Part shown: piece by piece, positions 11,651 through 21,861 of the stretch | Layout: the number at the start of each line of letters is the position of its first letter | Position numbering within the stretch: position 1 is the stretch's first letter | Assembly: GCA_963920635.1 (NCBI GenBank) | Contig: OY987303.1 | Coordinates: forward strand, 50,653,223-50,717,222 | Direction: 5' to 3' | Length of the DNA: 64,000 bases | Origin: Pseudeuparius sepicola | Taxonomy: Eukaryota; Arthropoda; Insecta; Coleoptera; Anthribidae | Program-made: the position numbers and the translations under genes | Notes under the pieces: generated by a model | The model's database searches: none | Seen by the model: only the letters and a program-made list of their open reading frames with translations | What the model was told of the DNA's origin: nothing

Positions 11651-11657
11651 GAGCCCA

Positions 11658-13673
11658 TCATAATATTTTATTAAAGGTTGTATAGTGCTCCACCATGCCT
11701 CGAACTCTTCGGTAATATTCATCCTTATTTTCAACTTTTACGTTATCCATGAGGTTCCCCAAATTTTGTTTGGTGGTCAAGTCCCCAAAGGAAGGTGCAT
11801 CTTCAGGCTCACAAAGAGCAAATTGCATAGCTACAATAGCCCGACAGAATCCATAAAAGGAATACTCCCTCCAGTGTTCCATCAGTTCTGCGTGGGTGAA
11901 CAGTTTCTGTGGATCCGAACCTAATTTTGCAATGTTATCAGCAAAGCTTGCGTAATAGATATCGAGCAACTCGTCAAATCTGTCAAACTCTTCTTTGGAC
12001 GCGACAGAATAAATAAAGTAGCTTAGGTCGAATACAGGAGAATTATTGTAGGATAATTGCCAATCTAGTATGGTTACCTTTTCGGGTTTTGTCTGGCTTG
12101 AGCCCTAAGGAATAAAATAAGAGCTTTTAGTAACTTCCCAAATAACCCAATTTATCATTTTAATGCATACAACTAAATGTCTCAAGAAATTGCCGCCCTG
12201 AAACACATGTTTCTAAAAGTATAGCACATTTTTCAAGTGTAGGTCCCAAGGAAAAGAATAAAATGAATTATGTCCACTGATGATTATTGAAAAAAAAAAA
12301 AACGGGATTACCAAATACCAATCTTAGATCAGATGTACAGATGTCCTGGTAGTTGTTCATAATGTCAAAAATAAAGCCCTAATAAAAATTTTGTTTTGAC
12401 AACAAAACAGTTTTTTTTTAAAGATTAAATCAAATAAAAATTTGTACGATTGTGAAAAATTATTTCACATATCCTCCTCCTACCTCCACGTATTTTAAAA
12501 TTTTCAATAATTCAACTTAAAGAAATAAAAACGTAAAATACAAAATTCATATTTCAAGTACCTATTGCATTAAAGCTTTATTTTGGATTTTATAAAACTT
12601 TGTTTTGTAATCCTTTTTTCTGGTAGGTTTCATGAAGCAGGATTTTTTAGAAGGAATAATGTTTCGCCGTAATATCAATAATAATTTTTTCCTCTTTTCA
12701 ATTCCATCCGAGGACATTAGTACAGATAATATAATTTACAAGCTTGAAATTAGCACAACTTTGACAGTGACATTGATAATATACGAAATTGGGTTGGTCT
12801 CAAAAACTAGACACATCTCCCCACTCTTAACTCTTATTTGAAACGTTTTTTGCAGGGCAGCTTCAGATGTTCTGTTTTCATTGAAATAATACACTTGGTC
12901 AAAATTACTTACATATTTAAACAAAAAATTATTGGTCCAACAATCACCGTGAGTTATTACGGTCTTATCTGGCCTTCTACTGATTATATCAGTGTACGAT
13001 TCAAGGTCACTAGCTTCTATGAATTTTCTTAGAAGTTCGTGATCATTATTTTCTTCTAATGATTGACTAACTCTCCCCATAGACGATGTGACTGAGGTTC
13101 TAAAACTTTCATGTTTATAAAATTCTGCCAAAACATGAACTAAAGACGAGGCTATTCGGTCATATTCTTCTTTCCTCTGACCATTTAAAGCAAAAGACAA
13201 AGCATGCCACCTTCCGTACGTTTCCAAAACAATTTTAATGTGTTCAAAATTCAGCGGCGTATGACTCGGTGTTTCAAATTCTCTAAAACCAATACCTCTG
13301 AACCATATTCATTGAACGTTTTGTAACACTTGGGCGTAAAATCGAGTTCTCCACATCCTTTCTCCATCAAGAATTTTTCGTAGAAGGGAAATATGACACT
13401 GTACATGTAAATTTCTTGTTCGAATACTTCAGTAAGTGGCATAACGGTTCGGAGATGATCATTTTTCTTACCAAATTTTACGACTAGGTGATATTCTTCT
13501 TTCCTTCCAGATTTAGATTCCGCCAAAACTTTTACAAAAACAATGTCACTCAGATATCCGTCACATTTAAGACCACTACAAATTTCTATGTTTATATTTT
13601 CCAACTGTTTGTTTTCCAAGGAAAGTTGAACCCAATACTGGACATTATGTTTAGTGTCTACGAGCGCGGCCAT
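11658..13673 (-). pseudogene. EcKinase gene 2, broken by a 19-nt deletion
   Basis: The exon structure matches gene 1. Exon 1 is 13673-12913 (GTAAGT donor) and exon 2 is 12104-11658 (CCTTAG acceptor, 149 codons with stop). Around 13264-13268 a net 19 nt are missing compared with gene 1, at the codons for LGFKLHNG. The frame shifts and stops after about 139 codons (ending KHRVIRR). Downstream of the break everything expected is still present: HGDCWTNN at the end of exon 1, ILDWQ in exon 2, and the intact C-terminal region. The loss therefore looks recent and no other lesion is obvious. If the deletion were an assembly error, the gene would be a normal member of the family. Confidence 0.85.
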
Positions 13674-14689
13674 AGTATCACAAGGAAAATGTACATGTAT
13701 CTTATCCAAGAGAACGTAGACGAGTGTCCAAATCATCTAAAATGTGTGTAAACATTGATTATACAAAATTTAATGCGGTATATCTTAGAGAGATAAGAAA
13801 ATTAAAGACGGCTCTTTTTGATTTTGCCATTAGATTCTGCAAATCATTATTTTTAGCCTTTTGTAAATAGATACCTATTACTATTTTGCAATTTAAAATT
13901 TTTATAATAATAATAACAATTTTATTATTGCAAAGAAAATATACATAAACAATGGTTATTTTACAGTGTCCTCCAAAAAGTTCGCACCATAGGGGGAAAT
14001 TTTTAATTAATGTTGGTTTTACCTTTTCATTGAGAAAAGATGAAAAATGACCCACTCAAACGTGCATGGTCATATGACTTTCGTTATCTGTCAAAAATGA
14101 CATTTAAAAAATATATCGCCAAAAATGGGTTTAATTGTTAAAATATCAAAAAGTTTTACTTGAAAAAGTTGTTTCTTTTTCAATTTTACGTAAGTATACA
14201 GAATTTGAACGCTCTAATAAAAGATTTAGTTTTTTGCCAATTTTTAATATTTATTTGAAGTGATTAAATAGTTGGAATAGGTCAAATAAGATATTTTTAG
14301 AAGATCATTGTCATCATAAATTATATGGTAAAAAGAAGTATAAAATTTATATTATTGCCAAAAAAACAACAGCAAGGCATTAACTTACATATATGTACAG
14401 TCGCGGACAGTTGGTATCGAACGACCTGAAGAGGTTTCTCGTGGCTATCGTTACAGGGCGCGCGGAGACGGCAACAGCGCGCGCCTTCGGCATCGGATGG
14501 TTCGAACGGGTGTCTTGTTCCGAGAATTCTTTGCAAGCGATTGAGCCGATGTCACCGAAAGGGTTAAAAAAAATTAAGGAATCAGTATTAAACTATTTAT
14601 TAAAACAGTTCACAAGTATACAGTATGATTTTTTAAACTACCACCGCGATTTCCTCGCTTATTTTGCGCCCTACAAAAAAAACATGAGA

Positions 14690-15480
14690 AACAAAAAGGT
14701 GACAATTTTGGACAGCTAAGTGGCCCTGAAAAAGTAATCAACATCCATGGTCAACTTGTCGCGCAATATAAAAAAACCTCCAATTGAGCAAAATTATTAA
14801 ATAGCCGTAACATACCTATTTATTTTAAGATACCGAAGAAAACTTTTATATTGAAAATTGATGGCACTGAGAAGCTTTATGCAACTGGGTGCTCAGATAG
14901 TTTCTGAAAATTACACAGGCTCTTCGGCTCTGTTGAGGCCATTGTTTTAGTTATTAAAGGCCATTGTTTTAGTTTATTAAAGTAGTTATTTGGCTCCCTA
15001 CTGAAAAATCTTAAGAAACAAAAACGTGTAAATTTTAGATAGTTGGTTAATGTTAAAAAAAGAAGTCGGTATCCATGGCCAACTTTTCGCGCAATACAAA
15101 AAAAAACTTAAATCAACAAGAATCTGAAAACAATCAATTTATTTTGAAAGTCGAGGGAAAATTTTAATTGGAGATTAGCGGCAATTAGATCACGCAAGAA
15201 CATTGACAAAAGAAAATTTTCATACAATTTGTACTAGTTTTCCCGCTAATTTGTTTAAAGTGTGAAGTCGAAATAGCAATTAAAAACATCAACAGTTATT
15301 CAAATTAAAGACAAATTTTCTCATATTAAAGATCTTGTTTGATCAAAAAAAAATTAAATAAATTGATAGTTTTGTTTTCACATTTTTGTCGACTTGAGTT
15401 TTTTTTTGTATTGCGTGAAAAGTTGGTTATGGATGCCGATTTATTTTTTAACATCACCTAGCCGTCTAAAATTGCCATAT
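14690..15480. repeat. Diverged direct and inverted repeats (foldback)
   Basis: A segment near 15030-15140 (GTATCCATGGCCAACTTTTC then GCGCAATAC) has an inverted copy at about 15350-15480 and a direct, more diverged copy near 14695-14800. The pair can form an imperfect hairpin with arms of about 110 bp and a spacer of about 200 bp. No coding potential is recognised. Confidence 0.65.
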
Positions 15481-15757
15481 TTATTATGCTTATATAAGCT
15501 TACTTACATAAAAAAAATATATTTAATGCAGTGATAGGGCCAAAGCGAAAAATGTTTTTCAAATAAATCAAAGTGTGCCAATTGTTTCTAAAATTTGTAG
15601 TATGGAGTATCCTTTACTTTTGAACAACTTTTCCTAGCAACTTATTTCCACATAAGAAATGTTAGCAAAGTTTTTATCAAGAGTAACTTTTTGCGGTAAA
15701 ATTAAAGATAAGAAAGTGTTCCTATTCAACACCTCTTCTGTGGACATACTGTATATA

Positions 15758-15990
15758 CATAGTGTATTTGGAAATGAAAGGAAGGTTTATGGCTTATTAT
15801 AAATATAAATGCAAATTCTTTATCAGAGGCTCGAGAGTCCGTCATAAAATACTACATAACTCGCCCGAATATTAATTTGCGTATTTATCCTCATCAGATT
15901 TTTAGCAAAAGAGCACGCCACTGAAATGGTCGAATTTTCCTTCTCAATCAATATTTATGGCCTCCTTTCATTTCCAAATACACTAAGTAT
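15758..15990. mobile_element. Small MITE
   Basis: The inverted ends share AGTGTATTTGGAAATGAAAG. The left copy is near 15760 and the right copy ends near 15985. It is about 230 bp with no coding content. The target duplication could not be decided. Confidence 0.65.
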
Positions 15991-16398
15991 AGTTGTCAGC
16001 GGTTTTAGACATTAAGTTAATAAATATTTTGCGTTGCAACAAAAATGTATTTTTATGTTATAATAAAAAAATATGTAGTAACACTAAAAATATATTTAGC
16101 TAATAACCCTAGAATTAAAAAAGTTAATTAAAAGGATTTTCATAAATTATTCTTTTCTTTGCAAAATAAGTATTTGTTCCAACATTTAGTTGTTAGGTCT
16201 CGTAGTCCTAAACATAAATGATTATAAAATAAAAGGGGTGTCCCTTTTATTTATTTTTTCTTATTTTTGAAGAAATTGGTCAGAAGTTTTAATAAATTGG
16301 TTTTCGTGGTGCTGCAATGCTCCATTGTTTCTCATAAAATGCCCTTCAACAGATAAATGAGATTAGGGGGTCACAGACATAAAATTACCCTTGTAACT

Positions 16399-16948
16399 TA
16401 ATAGAGAGTTATTGCAGAAACTGTTTTTGGCATTAAGCAGTATTTAAGACGACCTTATTTGAATACTCTCATACGTTATTTATGATTCTGACAATAGTTA
16501 TTGCAAGTCGTAATTTATGTATCCAAATTAAGGGCTTGTTTACGTTTACTTTATTGTTTTGTATTTCTACACTTCCACTAGAATATTATGTGCTTTTATA
16601 ATTTTGCTCCGGAAAAAACTGGGAAAACAGCCAAATAACCACGGAACACCAAGGTGAAAGACTAATGAAAACAAACAAGGTGCAAACGCAAACAAGCAAC
16701 GAACATTTTAGGTTAAGTCCTACTTTCACAGAACACTAGCGTTTTCTGACAAATCAGAATTTATTTTAAGAATTGTGACAAATAAGGTAAAAATAACGTA
16801 TATTATGGTATACACAATAAACAAAAATAAAGGAAAATAACCTTATTATGGACGACCTTATGTCAAACTACGACTGCGCATGCTCAAATGTCAAAATAAC
16901 GTCAAAAAAGAGCGCGACGTTATTTATTTCTGCAATAACTCTCTATTA
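16399..16948. mobile_element. 550-bp MITE with 22-bp TIR
   Basis: TAATAGAGAGTTATTGCAGA(AA) at 16399-16420 is perfectly inverted at 16927-16948. The interior near 16850-16920 shows further inverted similarity to 16450-16520 (GACGACCTTAT). There is no transposase. Confidence 0.75.
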
Positions 16949-17236
16949 TTTAAATTGCATACCTTTATCAATAACATCAGAAGACACGCAGCAGGGACAC
17001 GTGTCAAGCTTTACACACCTCCCTGGACCTCAATGTGATTACCTGGATAAAATAAAATAATTTCAGGTGATTGAGGACTTCCACAAGCTGGATATAATGA
17101 TTACGAAGTTTTATTAGAACCACCGACACAGGAAGAATCCGAAAAACTATAAACCCATTAAAATCTTTATGACTATAACATAATTAAATAGAGGCAAGAA
17201 ATCAAATGCATTTTCCATTATTATATTATATGTATA

Positions 17237-18943
17237 TTAATATTTAGTATACCCACCTTGGGATAGGATGACTTTCTGAACTCTCCTGCTCATCGAATCT
17301 ATGAGTTGGCAGCAGAGATCATGGGTTACGACTTCATCCCACGTTTGTTGAATCTTCTGCCAAAGTGCCTCCCTATTTTCGGGTACGAAGTTCTCCATTG
17401 TCCGCGCCATTCTGCCCCACACATTCTCAATGGGATTCAAGTCAGGACTCTTCGCCGGCCATTGCAACTTTTCTACGTTGTTTTCGGTGAACCATTCGCG
17501 AACTATTCTTGCTGTATGCACAGGAGCGTTATCATGCTGGAAAACGAAGCCATCGGGATACATTTCCGTTGCAGTTGGTAACAATCCGCCTTCGAGTATC
17601 TCGCAATAGCGAGCTGCTGTGAAGCGGTCGTCGATTCTCCAACAAATGCCAGGTCCACGGTAGCTTATCCAGGCCCATATGTTGACGGAAAAATGCCCAC
17701 TCCTTTTCCTGGGTGACACAAATCTTTCGTCATATCTTGAACTCACCGAAGGTCTATATACTCGCACTTTGCCATTGTAATGGCTTTGAAAGATCTTTTC
17801 GTCGCTAAATATTACCTTCTCCCAATAATGTGGCGGTAAACGCTGAAACTCTCGGCATATCTGCAACCTGACTTCCTTATTAGCCTCGGTCAGCTGAATT
17901 TTGTTGCTGGCCGTGCGAGATTTCAGATTGGCTGCATCTAATCTCCTTCGGGCAGTTCTAACACTTGCTGGAAATTGTGTTGCAGATACTGCTTCAACGG
18001 CGGATTTAAACGGATTTGCAAGGCAAAAATTAGCTAGTTGCTCATCTTGTTGGTCAGACGTAATTTTCACATTTCCTCCTCTATGTATGTTTTCCACGCT
18101 TCCGGTTTCGTCATATTTCTTCTTTATATTCAAGTCAGGACTCTTCGCCGGCCATTGCAACTTTTCTACGTTGTTTTCGGTGAACCATTCGCGAACTATT
18201 CTTGCTGTATGCACAGGAGCGTTATCATGCTGGAAAACGAAGCCATCGGGATACATTTCCGTTGCAGTTGGTAACAATCCGCCTTCGAGTATCTCGCAAT
18301 AGCGAGCTGCTGTAAAGCGGTCGTCGATTCTCCAACAAATGCCAGGTCCACGGTAGCTTATCCAGGCCCATATGTTGACGGAAAAATGCCCACTCCTTTT
18401 CCTGGGTGACACAAATCTTTCGTCATATCTTGAACTCACCGAAGGTCTATATACTCGCACTTTGCCATTGTAATGGCTTTGAAAGATCTTTTCGTCGCTA
18501 AATATTACCTTCTCCCAATAATGTGGCGGTAAACGCTGAAACTCTCGGCATATCTGCAACCTGACTTCCTTATTAGCCTCGGTCAGCTGAATTTTGTTGC
18601 TGGCCGTGCGAGATTTCAGATTGGCTGCATCTAATCTCCTTCGGGCAGTTCTAACACTTGCTGGAAATTGTGTTGCAGATACTGCTTCAACGGCGGATTT
18701 AAACGGATTTGCAAGGCAAAAATTAGCTAGTTGCTCATCTTGTTGGTCAGACGTAATTTTCACATTTCCTCCTCTATGTATGTTTTCCACGCTTCCGGTT
18801 TCGTCATATTTCTTCTTTATATTGAAAATGGTGCTTTTAGATACACCAAATTCTTCGGCCAGTCGGGAAATAGCCCAACCATTTTCTAGTTTGGCGATGA
18901 TACGGTGCTTGACGGATTCACTCAAACGAGGCATAACGAACAC
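17237..18943 (-). CDS. Tc1-like transposase with in-frame 231-codon tandem duplication
   Basis: One 568-codon frame encodes a Tc1-family (DD34E) transposase. Order of parts: helix-turn-helix DNA-binding start (MPRLSESVKHRIIAKLENGW, then WAISRLAEEFGVSKSTI); residues about 42-272 containing FSDEKIFQSH (first D) and FQHDNAPVHT (second D), ending at SPDLN; then a second copy of the same 231 residues (about 273-503); then PIENVWGRM with the catalytic E, and the C-terminus. Only the second copy is followed by the E-containing segment, so the first core lacks its third catalytic residue. Removing one copy gives 337 residues, the normal Tc1 length. The DNA repeat is 693 bp and nearly identical (I saw one substitution, near 17613 versus 18313), so the event is recent. 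The 5' side has GGTGGGTGGGC near 18995. I could not find a matching inverted repeat beyond the stop codon. Confidence 0.9.
   Translation of the reverse strand: MFVMPRLSESVKHRIIAKLENGWAISRLAEEFGVSKSTIFNIKKKYDETGSVENIHRGGNVKITSDQQDEQLANFCLANPFKSAVEAVSATQFPASVRTARRRLDAANLKSRTASNKIQLTEANKEVRLQICREFQRLPPHYWEKVIFSDEKIFQSHYNGKVRVYRPSVSSRYDERFVSPRKRSGHFSVNIWAWISYRGPGICWRIDDRFTAARYCEILEGGLLPTATEMYPDGFVFQHDNAPVHTARIVREWFTENNVEKLQWPAKSPDLNIKKKYDETGSVENIHRGGNVKITSDQQDEQLANFCLANPFKSAVEAVSATQFPASVRTARRRLDAANLKSRTASNKIQLTEANKEVRLQICREFQRLPPHYWEKVIFSDEKIFQSHYNGKVRVYRPSVSSRYDERFVSPRKRSGHFSVNIWAWISYRGPGICWRIDDRFTAARYCEILEGGLLPTATEMYPDGFVFQHDNAPVHTARIVREWFTENNVEKLQWPAKSPDLNPIENVWGRMARTMENFVPENREALWQKIQQTWDEVVTHDLCCQLIDSMSRRVQKVILSQGGYTKY
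17441..18826. repeat. 693-bp tandem duplication inside the Tc1 gene
   Basis: GTCAGGACTCTTCGCCGGCC occurs at 17441 and 18134, exactly 693 bp apart. The sequence between is repeated almost without change up to about 18826. The junction joins codons of SPDLN to IKKKYDE and has only a short shared TTCAAGTCAG context. Confidence 0.9.
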
Positions 18944-19230
18944 TGTTAGTTACTCTCTCGAATTAGGATACTGACTAAATAATTTTAGCCCACCCACCTT
19001 AGTATTTATACAAAGGGCTAGGAGCAGGTATAATCGATATTTTCAAAATCTACATCGAATTCAATATTACAATTATTAAGTTAATCCCCTAAATTTAGTT
19101 ATATTAAGTGCAGGTAGGTATAATTAATAAATACCTATTTAAAAAGATATAAATATCTATGCTAAAATATTTCAACTCAGGTAATCCGATAATCCATTAA
19201 TTTTGTGCCATACATTTTCTAATTAATATT

Positions 19231-20038
19231 AAGAGCCCCCATATCTACTTTTAAACATATTATACAAATCCTTGAAATCTTTAATTTTTGAGATAATCGC
19301 TTGATCTGTTTTTTGTCCGAAAGGACTTCAAAAGCCGCTTATTTTAGCAATCCTGCCATTTTCAAATTGCAAATCCAGGGCCGGCTACGATTTTTTTATT
19401 CCCCCGATTTTCACAAAAACCATTTAGCCATTTTTTTATTTAAAATCTGACACCACAGCGTCAATCAGGACAGTCGAAAACCCTTTATATACCAAATTTG
19501 AACAAAAAATATAGAGAGAGTTCTATTCTACAGGATGTCAAAATTGAGCAAAATAGGAAATTTAAAGAAACCTCTTCAGGCATCTCTGGCGAGTCAAGTC
19601 ATAAAAATTCAGCATTTTCAGATGGGGCAGAGAAAAATACCCTGTATTGAATCTTTGCACACCAACACTTTGAGTGGTTCTGTTGACAATTAAACTATTT
19701 TGACGGGATTCCATGGCACACTTGACTCGCCAAATGCCTGTAAATTTCCTATTTTGCTGAACCTTGACATCCTGTAGAATAGATCTCTCTCTAAATTCTT
19801 TGTTCAAATTTGGTATATAAAGGGGTTTTAGGGGGATCCTGATTAACGCTGTATTAGTAGATTTTAAATAAAAAAACACTCAAAAATCGTAGCCGGACCT
19901 GGATTTGCCTTTTGAAAATGATAGGAAGGCTAAAAGAAGCGATTTTTGAAGGCCTTTCACACAAAGAATGTTCAGGGATTATCTCCAAAAATAAAGATTT
20001 TATTAATTTGCATATGTTTAAAAGTAGACACCCTGTAT
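19231..20038. mobile_element. Foldback MITE, about 800 bp
   Basis: The sequence from about 19241 (ATATCTACTTTTAAACATAT) to 19570 reappears inverted from about 19735 to 20030, including ATATACCAAATTTGAACAAA and its complement. The right terminus reads CACCCTGTATA, a common end of insect TA-target MITEs. It has no gene. Confidence 0.75.
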
Positions 20039-21061
20039 ATTAAATTATTGTTTTTGAGAAATTCTTCGGAATTCTATTGTGGCTCAAATTGACTATGGAT
20101 TTACCTAATTTCATATTCCTAATTAATACAGGGTGCTGGCAGCAAAGGAAGGAAACTCGAGAAAAAGCAACTTTTATTGTGGTGTTGATTCTAATCTCAG
20201 CCTTGATATTTATTATTTTTTTATTTCATTATCATAAATACTAGACGGTATAGTAACATGATAAAATAGTACGAAATATTAAATACCAACACTGGGGTTG
20301 GAATTATTACCAGCACAAAGTTGCATTTTCCTCGAATTTTGTTCCTTTGCTGTGAGAGGCTGGAGGCTGTAATTTGCATTTTATGGTTCTATTTTTAGCA
20401 GACCGGCCGGCTGCAGACTCCAGCGCGATGTTGCCGTCTCCGCGCGCCCTGTAACGATAGCCACGAGAAACCTCTTCAGGTCGTTCGATACCAACTGTCC
20501 GCGACTGTACATATAAAGTACATCCCCTATGTGGTGAAATAGAAAAAAATTGCTGAACATATTAGATAGTGGCGATTTTTTTGTTAACCATAGACCGGTG
20601 TGTACAGCGTGTATGCCAACTTGTTGAGATTTTGTATTTCGATATATAAGTTTATAGGGTGTTCAAATCTCTTGAGGACATTGAGATACGAAACGCTTAG
20701 ATTTTCAACAATTTAATATTTATGAAATTTCAGAAAATTTTAAAAACTTGTAACTTTGTAAAAACTGTCATATCACTATTATGTCACTATTATATCACCA
20801 GCTTGATTTTACTATTAATTTTTTATTACTGATTACCGATAAGTATAGGTATTTTTTAAAAGAAAATTGTATTAACGCTTTCAAATTCTCTTATGTTTGC
20901 TGCAAAGTTGATGTACCGTCTAGCATTTAGGGTATAAATTTAGTTACATTACGTTTCTTAGTTCCAAATTGATGCAAAAGGTAACCCCAAAATTAAATTT
21001 CAAAATAAAACATTAATTAAAAATTTTCCCTTATGATGCAAACTTTTTGGAGGACACTGTA

Positions 21062-21861
21062 TATCTAGTATGTAGGAATAAAACGCCGACTTAGCAGCAT
21101 CCTTCACGATGGAAGGCGCTGTTGGAGCCTAAACGTAATGGGTATTAAAATGGTACTGACTACGAATTTCCTCCAATCGATGTACCTATAGGGTCATCCA
21201 AATTAGACTCCCTGTTTTTAGTAAATAGGAGGAACTTTCTAAAAAGTGGTATCGTAGCATGAAGCATGAAGGTACAATTTTTTTCTATTCCAAGTTGACA
21301 TTTTAATATGGAGATTTAACAACTTTAATGCTCAAAATCCAAACATCTCAAACCAATTACCACCAAGAATAAGGCGGCTGCTGTTGGAGTTCTGATATAC
21401 AATCTCTTACAGGTTGTTTGAATTTTGACCATAAACGTGGAATGTCCATATTAGAAAGTCAATAACTATTCAATTATTATAATTATAATGATTAATATAA
21501 ATTCGTCCATTAATATGCAACATCCCTATATACCTCCTTTGCCTGAATCAGCTGACACGTTCATTAGGCGTCCTTGTCTTACTTATTGCCATTTGAAACC
21601 TATCTCTCTCTAGAGTTGGCTGCCCCAAACAACAATGAAAGTGGTACCTGTGCGACTTCCATTGTACTTATAAATTCGATGGTAAAATCAGCTACTTGCG
21701 GCTGCGTCTATGGGGCGTACTCAGGCAAATTTCATTTCGGTGTTGTGAAAGTGACAGTGAAGGTTTTCCGGATCGTTCAAAAAGGTTCAAACTTTGGGCA
21801 GTGAAAATATTCGCGGGTTTTGTACGTTTCGTGAGTTTTACCCGGTTGCATTTTTTTCTGC
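21062..21861. other. Non-coding stretch before the satellite array
   Basis: No exon, transposon end or RNA gene could be supported. The frame at 21574-21804 has no recognised similarity. The last bases before 21862 share only ATTGATGCC with the repeat unit. Confidence 0.5.

Larger units (their letters stand above)
14398..20507. mobile_element. 6.1-kb element with perfect 79-bp TIRs
   Basis: Positions 14398-14476 and 20429-20507 are exact inverted complements over 79 bp, starting CAGTCGCGGACAGTTGGTAT. TA flanks both ends (14396-14397, 20508-20509); with the wider context a TATA duplication is also possible. TIR identity suggests the element moved recently as a unit. The interior holds hairpins, two MITEs, a Tc1 transposase gene and a foldback element, so it may be a TIR element loaded with later insertions. 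Its own transposase was not found. Confidence 0.75.
13964..21059. mobile_element. Mariner-type TIR element hosting a nest of insertions
   Basis: The left end after TA (13962-13963) is CAGTGTCCTCCAAAAAGTTC. The right end is the inverted complement, finishing TTTTTGGAGGACACTG before TA at 21060-21061. The inverted similarity continues for about 60 bp (to TTTTTAATTAATGTT). No coding sequence of this element was recognised. Most of the interval is the younger element at 14398-20507. Confidence 0.75.

Noticed and set aside
14393..14719. 108-codon frame as a transposase of the 79-bp-TIR element
   Set aside because: Its first part lies in the TIR itself and the rest has no transposase motif.
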